Assembly: GCA_965368815.1 (NCBI GenBank)
Contig: CBDUOH010000001.1
Span: 39,685 to 103,684, forward strand
Length of the DNA: 64,000 nucleotides
Origin: UBA5794 sp965368815
Lineage (GTDB): Bacteria; Actinomycetota; Acidimicrobiia; Spongiisociales; UBA5794
Reading direction: 5' to 3'
The position numbers and the translations under genes are program-made. Below the pieces are notes generated by a model that saw nothing but the letters and a program-made list of their open reading frames with translations, did not search any database and was not told where the DNA came from. Every line of letters begins with the position of its first letter. Within the stretch, counting starts at the first letter, position 1. Below are positions 26,458 to 35,879 of the stretch, piece by piece.

Positions 26458-27701
26458 TGGTCCCCGCTCACCGTCTCGGTCGATCCTTTGCCATTCTTGC
26501 GGCGTTCGCAATCGTTGCTGGCTTGTTCAGCACGGCGTCCGTCGCCCCGGCGTCGGCTGCATCAGCCGGCGTCGACCCGGGTCTCGAGGAGTGTCTGTTG
26601 AACCTGCACAACGCAGAGCGAACGGCGCGAGGTCTGCACCCGCTCGTCCCCGATCCCACGCTCACCGCGTATGCGCGGGATTGGTCGTGGGAGATGTATG
26701 ACTCACGCGATTTCCGCCACTCCGACCTGTCGTGGCCGGGCACGTGGTGGGGGCGGAGCGAGAACATCTCGTACAGCTACGGGTACGGTCATCAATGTGA
26801 GACCCACCACGATGGGTTCATGAATTCCTCGGGCCATCGAGCCAACATCCTGAGAGCATCCTCGGATCGCGTCGGGGTCGGCATCGTCTTTGACGGCGAT
26901 TCGAACGATCTGATGTATGTCACGGTGGTCTTCGGGGATTCAGACGGCACCGACGGGCCCGCACCGGGCTCCGACCCACCTCCGTCGCCTTGCGGTGGTG
27001 ACTGTGCAGGATTCGCTGCAGTCGATGCAGGCGGCGAGTGGACTCTGTTCGATGAGATCGGAGATCAGAACCCCTCGACATTCTTCTTCGGCAATCCCGG
27101 TGACATCCCGTTCATGGGCGACTGGAACGGGGACGGGACGCCTACCCCTGGTCTGTATCGCCAGAGCGATGGCTTCGTGTACCTGAGGGATTCGAACACC
27201 CAGGGTGTCGCGGATCACGAGTTCTTCTTCGGTAACCCCGGTGATGTTCCGATCGTCGGGGACTGGGACGCCGATGGCGACGACACGGTGTCCGTCTATC
27301 GGCCAGCGACGGGCCGGTTCTACATCATCAACGAACTCGGGACCGACGGTGGGGGACTCGGCGAAGCGGACTACGACTTCGCCTTCGGAAACGTCGGTGA
27401 CACCCCGTTCGTCGGTGACTTCGATGGCGATGGCGTCGATTCGATCGGTCTGTATCGCCAGTCGACCGGCTACCTGTACTTCCGGAACGAACTTTCGACG
27501 GGTGTCGCCGATAACTCGTTCTACTACGGCGATCCCGGGGATCGGATCATGGCCGGCGACTGGGACGGTGACGGCATCGACACGGTTGCGGTCTATCGCC
27601 CGTCCGTGTGGCACCTGTATGTGAAGCTCGCCAACAGCGCGGGTACAGCCGATTGGGATGCGTACCTCGGCGATTTTCGGTACGTCGTATCGGCACGATG
27701 A
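26457..27701 (+). CDS. Secreted CAP (SCP/PR1) domain protein with Asp-rich repeats
   Basis: A 414-residue secreted protein: signal peptide (to about residue 36, ending ASAA), CAP domain at ~40-160 and four repeats at ~208-400. CAP motifs are LHNAERTARGLHPL, YARDWSWEM, RSENIS (Glu) and GFMNSSGHRANIL (His), the canonical cavity residues. Bacterial CAP proteins are extracellular, with suggested lipid-, peptide- or wall-binding roles rather than a firmly known enzyme activity. The ATG at 26457 overlaps the previous stop (TGATG), so it is translationally coupled. A Cys/Pro linker (SDPPPSPCGGDC) joins the halves, as in the neighbouring proteins. Confidence 0.88.
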   Translation: MVPAHRLGRSFAILAAFAIVAGLFSTASVAPASAASAGVDPGLEECLLNLHNAERTARGLHPLVPDPTLTAYARDWSWEMYDSRDFRHSDLSWPGTWWGRSENISYSYGYGHQCETHHDGFMNSSGHRANILRASSDRVGVGIVFDGDSNDLMYVTVVFGDSDGTDGPAPGSDPPPSPCGGDCAGFAAVDAGGEWTLFDEIGDQNPSTFFFGNPGDIPFMGDWNGDGTPTPGLYRQSDGFVYLRDSNTQGVADHEFFFGNPGDVPIVGDWDADGDDTVSVYRPATGRFYIINELGTDGGGLGEADYDFAFGNVGDTPFVGDFDGDGVDSIGLYRQSTGYLYFRNELSTGVADNSFYYGDPGDRIMAGDWDGDGIDTVAVYRPSVWHLYVKLANSAGTADWDAYLGDFRYVVSAR

Positions 27702-29101
27702 GGTATACGGAAACCCCGGGATTCAAGAATGTCGGTGACGCTGCCGATACCAACAAGATGCGCAACGGAGCCACCGCCGCCGCCGCACGATTGATTGCGG
27801 TCGTATTCGCCGTGTTCTCGCTCGCGCTCGTGGCGACGCCGGCGAGGGCGGACGAACCGCCGCCGCCGTGGATCTTCCCTGTTGTCGGCGAGGACGGCGT
27901 CGATTTCGGCTATTACGACACGTTCGGTGCACCACGCGGCGGTGGCCGCAGTCATCACGGCGTTGACATCGGTACCTACGGCGTCAAAGGCGTTCCTGTC
28001 GTTGCAGCGGCCGACGGGTACGTGAAGCAGGTGAACTGGTCCTCGGATCCCGACAATCTCAACCCCGATCGATGCTGCACCATCGCACTCGTCCATGAGG
28101 GGGGCTGGGAGACCTGGTACATCCATCTGGACAACGACACCGAGGGCACCGACGATGGCCTCGGCTGGGGCATCGCCGACGGCGTCGTTCCCGGGGCAGA
28201 TGTTGTGGCCGGTCAACTGATCGGTTGGGTCGGCGACTCTGGCAACGCCGAAGGCACGTACCCGCATCTTCATTGGGAGGTCCATGCACCGGGTGGCGTT
28301 GTGGTCAACCCGACGCCACATGCCGACTCGGCCATGCGGATCCCGGAGCCGGGAATCGTGAGCTACGACCCGCCATGTACCGACGGCGCCACCTGCGATT
28401 CGATCGCAGTCGTCGACAGCGGTAGCCGATTCGGATTGTGGAGCCAGCTCGACGATCCACACGAGACCGATTGGTTCTATTTCGGCAACCCGGGCGATAT
28501 CCCGTTCATGGGTGACTGGGACGGTGACGGTATCGCAACACCGGGTCTGTACCGTCAATCCGACGGTTTTGTCTACCTCCGCGAGTCCAACACCGAAGGT
28601 GTCGCAGATCGTGAATTCTTCTTCGGGAATCCCGGGGACGTTCCATTGATCGGCGACTTCGACGGCGATGGGAGGGATTCGGTGTCGATCTGGCGTTCGA
28701 GCGAGGCTCGGGTGTACGTGATCAACGAGCTCGGTGCCGACGGCGAGGGGCTCGGAGCGGCGGACTACGACTTCATGTTCGGCAACCCCGGTGACCAGCC
28801 GTTCGTCGGTGACTTCGACGGGGACGGGATCGATACGATCGGGCTCTACCGGACATCGACGGGATTCGTCTACTTCACGAATGCCAACGAGACCGGTGCC
28901 GCCGACAACGAGTTCTTCTACGGCAACCCCGGTGACGTGATCTTCGCCGGTGACTGGGACGGCGACGGCGACGACACCGTTGCCGTGTTCCGCCCCTCGA
29001 GTCGACGCGTCTACATGAATCTCAACAACGCACCAGGTACGGCCGATTGGGCCGGATACGTCGGCACGAACCCATACGTGGTCGTGGCCGGTCGCCGATG
29101 A
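27698..29101 (+). CDS. Secreted M23 (LytM) endopeptidase with Asp-rich repeats
   Basis: A 467-residue protein: signal peptide (hydrophobic core ~30-45, cleavage after PARA), M23 zinc metallopeptidase domain at ~60-220 and four repeats at ~258-455. Zinc ligands are intact: HHGVD (His86, Asp90) and HLHWEVH (His190, His192), with WYIHLD between. It should cut peptide cross-bridges of peptidoglycan outside the cell. ATG 27698 overlaps the previous stop (ATGA). A second Met at 27758 (KMRNGA) would give a conventional signal peptide without the 20-residue leader and is an equally good start; neither has a clear ribosome site. Confidence 0.88.
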   Translation: MRYTETPGFKNVGDAADTNKMRNGATAAAARLIAVVFAVFSLALVATPARADEPPPPWIFPVVGEDGVDFGYYDTFGAPRGGGRSHHGVDIGTYGVKGVPVVAAADGYVKQVNWSSDPDNLNPDRCCTIALVHEGGWETWYIHLDNDTEGTDDGLGWGIADGVVPGADVVAGQLIGWVGDSGNAEGTYPHLHWEVHAPGGVVVNPTPHADSAMRIPEPGIVSYDPPCTDGATCDSIAVVDSGSRFGLWSQLDDPHETDWFYFGNPGDIPFMGDWDGDGIATPGLYRQSDGFVYLRESNTEGVADREFFFGNPGDVPLIGDFDGDGRDSVSIWRSSEARVYVINELGADGEGLGAADYDFMFGNPGDQPFVGDFDGDGIDTIGLYRTSTGFVYFTNANETGAADNEFFYGNPGDVIFAGDWDGDGDDTVAVFRPSSRRVYMNLNNAPGTADWAGYVGTNPYVVVAGRR

Positions 29102-29157
29102 AAACCCGTGCGATCGTGCAAACCCTCGGTATGGTGCCCGCTGGTGAGGAGGCTGGA

Positions 29158-30387
29158 ATGACCACGAGATCGACGTCAACTGCGAACCGGTCGTTGCGGC
29201 GCGCCCTGATACTCGCGTTCACGGTTGCAGCGTTCCTGCTGACGGCGGCCGGTATGGCTGCCGCATCGGACGATGTGGGGCTCGTCGACGGTGAGACCGG
29301 CATCTGGTACCTCAGGGACGCTGCGTCGGGGGAGACCACCTCGTTCTACTACGGCAATCCCTCCGACTACCCGTTCGCGGGGGACTGGGACTGCGACGGC
29401 GTCGACACGCCAGGGCTCTACCGCCAGTCCGACGGATATGTGTATCTGCGGAACTCGAACACGCAAGGGATTGCCGACATCCGGTTCTTCTTCGGCAACC
29501 CGGGCGATATCCCGCTTCCCGGTGATTTCGACGGCGATGGGTGCGACTCGGTGTCGATCTACCGTCCATCCGAGGCACGGGTCTACATCATCAACGAGAT
29601 CGGTGCCCACGGCGCAGGTTTGGGTGCCGCGGACTTCAGCTTCGCCTACGGGAACTACGGGGACATCCCGGTTGTCGGCGACGCCGATGGTGACGGTACC
29701 GATTCCATCCACATGTTCCGGGAACAGACGGGGATGGTCTACCTCAACGACGTCGTGGGGGATGGGCCGACGACTGCGGTGGAGGTCGCAGACCGTACCG
29801 TACCGCTGATCGGAGACTGGCCCGGAAGCGGAGCCGTGGCGACGTTCGGGTCGAACCCGTCCGAGTTCGACGTGCCCGGTACCGGAGTGTTCGCATACGG
29901 TGGCCCTGACATGTCCCCGATCTCGGGTGACTTCGGAGTCCTCCCCGGTGGCGACGACCCGCCGCCGGTTCCACCTCCGTATCCGGATGTGGGTGACGGC
30001 AAACGGATCATCTACTCCAATTCCGAGCAGCACGTCTGGTTGGTCGATGAGAACAACAAACTCGTCGACGATTACCCCGTGTCCGGTCGCAAGGGTATTC
30101 CCTACGCAGGCACGTACTCGGTCTTCAGCAAGTCGGTGAATGCCTACGCGCCCTACGGCGGGATCACGATGCAGCACATGGTCCGATTCGTCCGTCCTGG
30201 TACATGGGGCAACCAATGGTCCTACGGCTTCCACTCGATACCCAGATATCCCAATGGACAGCCGATGCAGACGGTCGACGAACTCGGGTACTACCGGTCA
30301 GGTGGATGTGTTCGGCAGGAGGATGGCAAGGCTGCGGCGTTGTTCGAATGGGCCGACATCGGCACCGTCGTCCACGCGCTGCCGTAG
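29158..30387 (+). CDS. Secreted L,D-transpeptidase (YkuD) with N-terminal repeats
   Basis: A 409-residue protein in which the repeats precede the enzyme: signal peptide (residues 1-36, ending AAAS), repeat block ~45-260 with its last units degenerate, a Pro-rich linker (DPPPVPPPYP) and a YkuD domain at ~280-409. YkuD elements are KRIIYSNSEQHVWLV, GTYSVFSK, GFHSIPR (His359) and RSGGCVRQ with the nucleophile Cys384. The usual S/T-H-G-C-hydrophobic-R box reads S-G-G-C-V-R, so one His is missing. It may form 3-3 cross-links or anchor proteins. ATG 29158 has GAGGAGG upstream; an earlier ATG at 29098 overlaps the previous stop but gives a poor leader. Confidence 0.83.
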   Translation: MTTRSTSTANRSLRRALILAFTVAAFLLTAAGMAAASDDVGLVDGETGIWYLRDAASGETTSFYYGNPSDYPFAGDWDCDGVDTPGLYRQSDGYVYLRNSNTQGIADIRFFFGNPGDIPLPGDFDGDGCDSVSIYRPSEARVYIINEIGAHGAGLGAADFSFAYGNYGDIPVVGDADGDGTDSIHMFREQTGMVYLNDVVGDGPTTAVEVADRTVPLIGDWPGSGAVATFGSNPSEFDVPGTGVFAYGGPDMSPISGDFGVLPGGDDPPPVPPPYPDVGDGKRIIYSNSEQHVWLVDENNKLVDDYPVSGRKGIPYAGTYSVFSKSVNAYAPYGGITMQHMVRFVRPGTWGNQWSYGFHSIPRYPNGQPMQTVDELGYYRSGGCVRQEDGKAAALFEWADIGTVVHALP

Positions 30388-30389
30388 AC

Positions 30390-31409
30390 CTAGTGCGTCG
30401 GCATGTCCCTGCCGCCGCGTCTCCCCGGCGTCGGCGCACCCCTGTGGAGCGTGCGGGTCTGGCTCCTCGGGTATCGCAGCGACATCGCGTTGACCATGTG
30501 CAGGGCAGATACGGTTCGGAACCGCTCGACCTCGCGTCGGCGTTGGAGCCTGCCGCGTCGCCGTGTCCAGACGCTTTGATACGACCGCCATTTGGCTCCC
30601 GCAAGCCCGGATCGTTTCCGAACGGCGTACACCCAGACCGCGAGCTCGGTGGCGACGATGATCGGGCTGACCAACAGCCTCGTTGCGAACCCGAGGTACG
30701 TCATCAGCATTTCGATGCGGTTGCGCTCCAGGAGGAAGAACTTCTCGGGTGACATCGTGAGGTGATAGTCGTGGACAACGGCTGGTGTCGGTACGTGCCA
30801 GACCTGGTATCCAGCGGCCATGATGGCCCATGACAGTTCGACGTCCTCGTGATAGAGGAATCCGCGTTCGGACCAACCACCGATCTGCTCGAGAACGTCC
30901 CGCTTGATCACGAACGCGGTCCCCTGGACACCGTGAACTCTCGCCGGGGTCACGGCTGCCGTGTCGGTGGCATGGCCCAGGTGCCGATTGAAGCCGAACC
31001 CTGCTTTGTGGAGCAGCAATCCTTCGGCGTTGATGCCCGTTCCGTCAGCCAGGATCACCGTGGGACACGCCGCAGCGATTCGGTCGTTGCGTTCCAGTAT
31101 GTCGACGCAGGGCGCAATCCAGTCGCCCTCGACGACGCAATCAGCGTTCATGACAGCGATGTGCTGCGTTGTGACCGAGCGCACCCCGAGGTTGACTCCG
31201 CCCGCATAGCCGAGGTTCTTCTCGGATCGGACGACCTTGACTCCATCGAGGCGCCCGGCGACCGCATGCGCGATCGATGCCGTGTCATCGGTGGACGCGT
31301 TGTCGACGATCACCAGCGGGCCGGCGAAACCGGACTGCCGCACGGATTCGATGCATCGTTCGAGTGTCCCTGCATCGTTGTACGCCACGATGATGAGCGC
31401 CGATGCCAC
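30390..31409 (-). CDS. Glycosyltransferase GT2, rhamnosyltransferase-like
   Basis: A 339-residue GT2 enzyme. ALIIVAYNDAGTLE, VIVDNASTDDT, SEKNLGYAGGVNLGV, AVMNADCVVEGDW (metal site) and GFLYHEDVELSWA follow the WbbL-type rhamnosyltransferase order. The C-terminus holds an amphipathic or membrane helix (~245-265) and an Arg-rich tail. The GTG start is one base from the stop of the polyprenol-type GT2 upstream, giving a two-gene glycosylation operon embedded between the repeat-protein genes. It could glycosylate a wall polymer or the repeat proteins themselves (inference). Confidence 0.8.
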   Translation of the reverse strand: MASALIIVAYNDAGTLERCIESVRQSGFAGPLVIVDNASTDDTASIAHAVAGRLDGVKVVRSEKNLGYAGGVNLGVRSVTTQHIAVMNADCVVEGDWIAPCVDILERNDRIAAACPTVILADGTGINAEGLLLHKAGFGFNRHLGHATDTAAVTPARVHGVQGTAFVIKRDVLEQIGGWSERGFLYHEDVELSWAIMAAGYQVWHVPTPAVVHDYHLTMSPEKFFLLERNRIEMLMTYLGFATRLLVSPIIVATELAVWVYAVRKRSGLAGAKWRSYQSVWTRRRGRLQRRREVERFRTVSALHMVNAMSLRYPRSQTRTLHRGAPTPGRRGGRDMPTH

Positions 31410-31410
31410 G

Positions 31411-32577
31411 CTAGGACGTCCGGTCGGTCAACAGTGTGATGAAGAGCGAAGCGGACAACATCTGGAGGCCGAAGACGGCTCCCGTGGCTGTCGCGACCAG
31501 CGTGCGGGTATCGGTGAATGCAGGTCCTCCCGCGGCAAGCCACGCGACAATCGTCGCGAGCAGCCAGAGGCCACACACCATCACGAGCGTGAGCCCGGTG
31601 AGTGCAGCGATGGCACGAGCCCGGCCCGATGTCAGCGCGTCGACGGCGCGCGACACGCGGAATCCGAGTTGCTTGCGGTACACAGCGCCCGCGATACCAA
31701 AGATCAGGAGCTGGAATCCTGCGAGGATCCCGAGGGCGGACACGATGAACGAATGAATCGACAGACCGAGGTAACCGGTCATCACGGGTCCTCCTGCGAG
31801 CGCGACGGCGGCGATCAGCGACACGGTCGTCAGGATCGCCCCGGGTACGCCGAAGAGCATCAGTGGGCGATACACGAGCACCAGGCGCAGGATGCGCCCG
31901 AAGATGCGTGCCCCGTCGCGGAGGGGATTGAGCTTCTTCTCGCCGACCCTCGGGAGATAGTCGATGGGGACCGACGCGGTACGGAGCTCTCGCTCCTTGA
32001 CCTTGATGCCGATCTCGACCTCGATGTCGAAGCCTCGCGCTTCGGTACCGAGATCGCCGAATATGGCCCGCCTGAAACCGTACAGCCCACTGAGGTGATC
32101 ACCGCGATCGAGGCCGTGCAGGGTCTGGAGCACGCGCTCCATCAGGGCGTTGCCGATTCGGTTGATCATCGGGGTATTCGATGCATCGATGGCTCGATCA
32201 GCCCGCACATAGTCGTTGTCAGCGAGCAGCTCGACCATGGCAGGAATCGCTTGTGCCGGGTATGTCGCATCGGCGTCCATGAAGAAGACATAATCACCGC
32301 TTGATGCCTCGAACCCGGTCCTGAGGGCACTGCCTTTGCCGAGATTGCTCTGATGCGGGGCAACGACGCAGCCGAGTCCTGCTGCCTCGGCGGCCGTGGC
32401 GTCCGTGCTGGCATCGTCGACCACCACGATCTCGGCATCGGGCAGATGGGTCCGGATGTCCGCGACGACGATCGGGATGGCGTCAGCCTCGTTGTACGCA
32501 GGCAGCACGACGGTCACCGTGGGCGAGTTCGACCGTCGGGCGACGGCGTCTGGTTGGGTCGAGATCGAGTGTGACAC
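31411..32577 (-). CDS. Polyprenyl-phosphate glycosyltransferase, DPM1/GtrB-like
   Basis: A 388-residue GT2 protein with the DPM1-like catalytic domain (VTVVLPAYNEADAIP, VVVDDASTDAT, LGKGSALRTGFEAS, FMDADATYP, GDHLSGLYGFRR) and four C-terminal transmembrane helices, as in GtrB/ArnC relatives. The expected product is a polyprenyl-phosphate sugar for transfer outside the membrane. Starts with GTG just below a hairpin that follows the spoIID-like gene. The next gene begins one base after its stop. Confidence 0.82.
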   Translation of the reverse strand: MSHSISTQPDAVARRSNSPTVTVVLPAYNEADAIPIVVADIRTHLPDAEIVVVDDASTDATAAEAAGLGCVVAPHQSNLGKGSALRTGFEASSGDYVFFMDADATYPAQAIPAMVELLADNDYVRADRAIDASNTPMINRIGNALMERVLQTLHGLDRGDHLSGLYGFRRAIFGDLGTEARGFDIEVEIGIKVKERELRTASVPIDYLPRVGEKKLNPLRDGARIFGRILRLVLVYRPLMLFGVPGAILTTVSLIAAVALAGGPVMTGYLGLSIHSFIVSALGILAGFQLLIFGIAGAVYRKQLGFRVSRAVDALTSGRARAIAALTGLTLVMVCGLWLLATIVAWLAAGGPAFTDTRTLVATATGAVFGLQMLSASLFITLLTDRTS

Positions 32578-32596
32578 GTCGCAACGATAGTGCGAC
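32578..32596 (-). terminator. Hairpin between the SpoIID-like gene and the GT2 operon
   Basis: GTCGCA and TGCGAC form a perfect 6-bp stem with a 7-base loop, three bases after the SpoIID-like stop and touching the GTG start of the next gene. No U-tract follows, so termination is doubtful. Sequestering the next gene's ribosome site is as likely, since no Shine-Dalgarno sequence is otherwise visible there. Confidence 0.35.
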
Positions 32597-32599
32597 TTG

Positions 32600-34711
32600 T
32601 CAGCCGCCCCAGTATCCGGCGATCGGGTTCATCCAGGAATCCCCGAATTGGAAGATCACGTTCGCCGACGTCTGGGTGTAGGTGTCGCGGAGGTAGAAGG
32701 TTCCGTTCGACGGCCGGAACACCCCGAGTGTGTCGTCTCCGTCGTTGTCCCAGTCGCCCGCGATCACGAGATCACCCGCTGCCGCTCCCCGGTAGTTGTA
32801 GGCAACAGACACGGCGCCGGTTGCGAGGTTGTCCGTGAGGTACACCATCTTGGTCGACGGGCGATAGACACCCACGGTGTCCTTGCCGTCTCCGTTCCAG
32901 TCGCCTGCGATCGGCTGATCGCCCGAGTTGCCGAACGACACCACGATGTCGGCGATGCCCTGCGTGTTTGTGTTGCGGAGGTAGAACTTCGATTCCGATG
33001 GACGGTAGACGCCGACGGTGTCAGTCCCGTTTCCGTTCCAGTCGCCTGCGATCGGGATGTCACCGGGGATGCCGTAGTAGATGTCGATGTCGGCGACACC
33101 TTGCGTGTTGGAGTTCCGGATGAACAGGAACCCGACGCTTCGGCGGTACAAACCGACGGTCTCGATGCCATCTCCGTTCCAATCACCGATGAACGGCTCA
33201 TCGTTCGGGTCCCCGTAGTAGAACGTCTTGACCGCGCCAGACGGCATCCGGATTGACCAGACACCGGTCGTCGGGTCCTGCATGCCGACCGACGATGCGC
33301 CTGCGGGAACAGTCATCGGGGGCGGTCCTTCGACCTCGGCGTCATCGATGTCGAAGTACCAGCTGTAGAGACCGAATCTCGAGCTGACCGTGCCCACCGG
33401 CAGCGTGACGGTCTTGATGCCGTCCTCGCCGGCGTCTGCGGTGAACCGCACGGTCTTGGCACTCCCCGAGGTGTGCCGGGCGATGACATCGGCAGCGGTG
33501 AGGCGATATCCGTCGTAGAGCGAGCTGGTACCCCAGACCTTGTCGATGACCACGTCGGTCGTGAACGTGGATGTCCATGTCCCGAGCGGATTGGCCGCGG
33601 TGATCGACTGCCCATCCGACTTCGAAATCAGATACGACCGATACGAACCCCACTTCTCTTCCGACGACTCGGTCGCTCCACCGTTCGACGAGCTGTAGTA
33701 CGCCTTGACGATCTTGCCGTCAGGGGCCTGGGCATGGGTCATCACCATGCCCGCTGTGGCGTTCGCAGCGGCTTCCCACAGCGTTCCCATCGTGAAACTC
33801 CGGGTCCAGCCGGCGTACACCTGGTCTGAGGAGCTGTTCTTGATGTCGCAGAAGCATCCCGCATTCCTGTGGTTGACCGTGTAGGCAGTGGCTGCGCCAT
33901 ACGACCGTGCCGCCACCGCCTGGGTCCTGAGGGCGTTGGATGGCCACGAGTACGGCACCTCGGAGATCCCCCGTGTGTACTCGTCGAGGGTGGTCACGAC
34001 AACGAGATCGAAGCCCGGATAGGCCAGCTCGTTGTTGTTGCCGCACGGGTGTGCATAGCAGTCATGGAGGGATCGGTGACTGCTGACGTTGTCGACCACG
34101 TGGAAGGCGGTGCCGTATCCGTAGGTGCATTGGGTCGGTCGCCTGCAGTTGGTGGCGGATATGAGATTGGACGGTTCGCCACCGGGAGCGTTGAGCGCTG
34201 CTGTCACATCGCAGCTCCCGACCCCCCAATCGGTGGCGACGTCATCGATGGTCACGACGATCTGGCAACCGCCGGGTGCACCCTCCTGGGGTGTGGTGTC
34301 GACGATCGATACGGTGTCGCCGCTGAACAGGGTCGTCGACGGTGTGGCTGTCACGGTGGGATCGCGGGTGATCACGATCCCGGCTTCAGGAGCCGCAGGA
34401 CCGGGGTGCACCGTGAGTGTCGTGCTCGTGATGTCCGATGCCACGTTGGTGTAGATCGAATCGACGGCTCCGACACCGCCCTGACCGAGGACGCCGATCG
34501 TTGCCCCGTGGTAGTAGAAGCCGAGGATGGTCGAGTACGACTGGCCGTCGAGTGCCCTTTGGTATGCGCCGTATTGGCTCATACCCACGCCATGACCGAA
34601 TCCGGAGCCTTCGAAGTCGATCGTCGCAGGAGGTTCCGCAGCGGTAGCCGTCGAAGGAATCGATGTCATGGAGACCAACAACGCAATCAATATCAGAGAT
34701 CTGCGAACCAT
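32600..34711 (-). CDS. Secreted SpoIID/LytB-domain protein with Asp-rich repeats
   Basis: A 703-residue secreted protein: signal peptide (1-24), SpoIID/LytB (amidase-enhancer-like) domain at ~30-440 and four repeats plus a truncated fifth at ~490-703. Marks include GFGHGVGMSQYGAYQ at residue 36, YTRGISEVPYSWPSNALRTQ with the catalytic Glu, AVAARSYGAA and YYSSSNGGATES. SpoIID homologues are lytic transglycosylases cutting denuded glycan strands; LytB relatives stimulate amidases. The GHGVGMSQYG motif is at the N-terminus here rather than near the end of the domain, with a Cys-containing insertion (~150-225). It is the fifth protein in the window with the shared repeats. Confidence 0.85.
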   Translation of the reverse strand: MVRRSLILIALLVSMTSIPSTATAAEPPATIDFEGSGFGHGVGMSQYGAYQRALDGQSYSTILGFYYHGATIGVLGQGGVGAVDSIYTNVASDITSTTLTVHPGPAAPEAGIVITRDPTVTATPSTTLFSGDTVSIVDTTPQEGAPGGCQIVVTIDDVATDWGVGSCDVTAALNAPGGEPSNLISATNCRRPTQCTYGYGTAFHVVDNVSSHRSLHDCYAHPCGNNNELAYPGFDLVVVTTLDEYTRGISEVPYSWPSNALRTQAVAARSYGAATAYTVNHRNAGCFCDIKNSSSDQVYAGWTRSFTMGTLWEAAANATAGMVMTHAQAPDGKIVKAYYSSSNGGATESSEEKWGSYRSYLISKSDGQSITAANPLGTWTSTFTTDVVIDKVWGTSSLYDGYRLTAADVIARHTSGSAKTVRFTADAGEDGIKTVTLPVGTVSSRFGLYSWYFDIDDAEVEGPPPMTVPAGASSVGMQDPTTGVWSIRMPSGAVKTFYYGDPNDEPFIGDWNGDGIETVGLYRRSVGFLFIRNSNTQGVADIDIYYGIPGDIPIAGDWNGNGTDTVGVYRPSESKFYLRNTNTQGIADIVVSFGNSGDQPIAGDWNGDGKDTVGVYRPSTKMVYLTDNLATGAVSVAYNYRGAAAGDLVIAGDWDNDGDDTLGVFRPSNGTFYLRDTYTQTSANVIFQFGDSWMNPIAGYWGG
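32603..33235 (-). repeat. Asp-rich repeat block of the SpoIID-like protein
   Basis: Four complete units and one partial, of the same family as those at 25.8-29.9 kb (FYYGDPNDEPFIGDWNGDG at the first). Here units 1-3 share the connector NSNTQGVAD or a close variant, and the INELG insert seen in unit 2 of the other proteins is absent. This block therefore belongs to a separate lineage or arose by local amplification. Confidence 0.85.
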
Positions 34712-34836
34712 GGGGAGAGCTCCGTTGTCTACGCGTTGCGGCTGAACCTGACCCCGGTCAACCTACATGGGCTTTCAAATAACTCGATGCAAATCGGATC
34801 TGTGCGGGCCTGATACATCTATCGGCCACTTCCGTG

Positions 34837-34861
34837 CCGGTCTGAACATTTGTGTTCCCGG
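34837..34861 (-). terminator. Inverted repeat after korB
   Basis: GAACA-TTTG-TGTTC is a perfect 5-bp dyad flanked by CCGG on both sides, starting one base beyond the korB stop. It may end the korAB transcript, although the U-tract is missing. The remainder of the 151-base gap up to the SpoIID-like start shows no other clear signal. Confidence 0.35.
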
Positions 34862-34862
34862 T

Positions 34863-35875
<1,013 letters not shown>

Positions 35876-35879
<4 letters not shown>

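Larger units (their letters stand above)
25828..29940 (+). repeat. Shared ~50-residue GDWDGDG repeat module in four consecutive genes
   Basis: Four genes carry homologous repeat blocks at about 25828-26430, 27081-27680, 28471-29080 and 29341-29940. Each unit reads roughly FFFGNPGD-x-P-x-x-GDWDGDG-x-D-T-x-x-[LVI]-[YW]-R-x-S-x-[GA]-x-x-[YV]-[VIF]-x-N. The D-x-D-G-D-G-x-D loop is a Ca-binding-like (FG-GAP/VCBS-like) element; the units could form propeller blades. Unit 2 always contains an insert of the form INELG-x-[DH]-G-x-GLG-x-AD. Units at the same position in different genes are more alike than neighbouring units in one gene, so whole blocks were duplicated together. Confidence 0.85.

Noticed and set aside
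27593..29179. A 528-codon minus-strand open frame opposite the M23 repeat gene
   Set aside because: The repeats on the coding strand create repeated antisense peptide; the apparent repeats there are a shadow of the real ones.
25828..29940. Regularly spaced similar DNA segments that might suggest a CRISPR array or tandem satellite
   Set aside because: Period is about 150 bases with in-frame coding and protein-level conservation; the units are domain repeats.
34844..34857. GAACATTTGTGTTC considered as an SOS (LexA) box
   Set aside because: The spacing between GAAC and GTTC is six bases rather than the four of the actinobacterial LexA site, and it lies downstream of korB.
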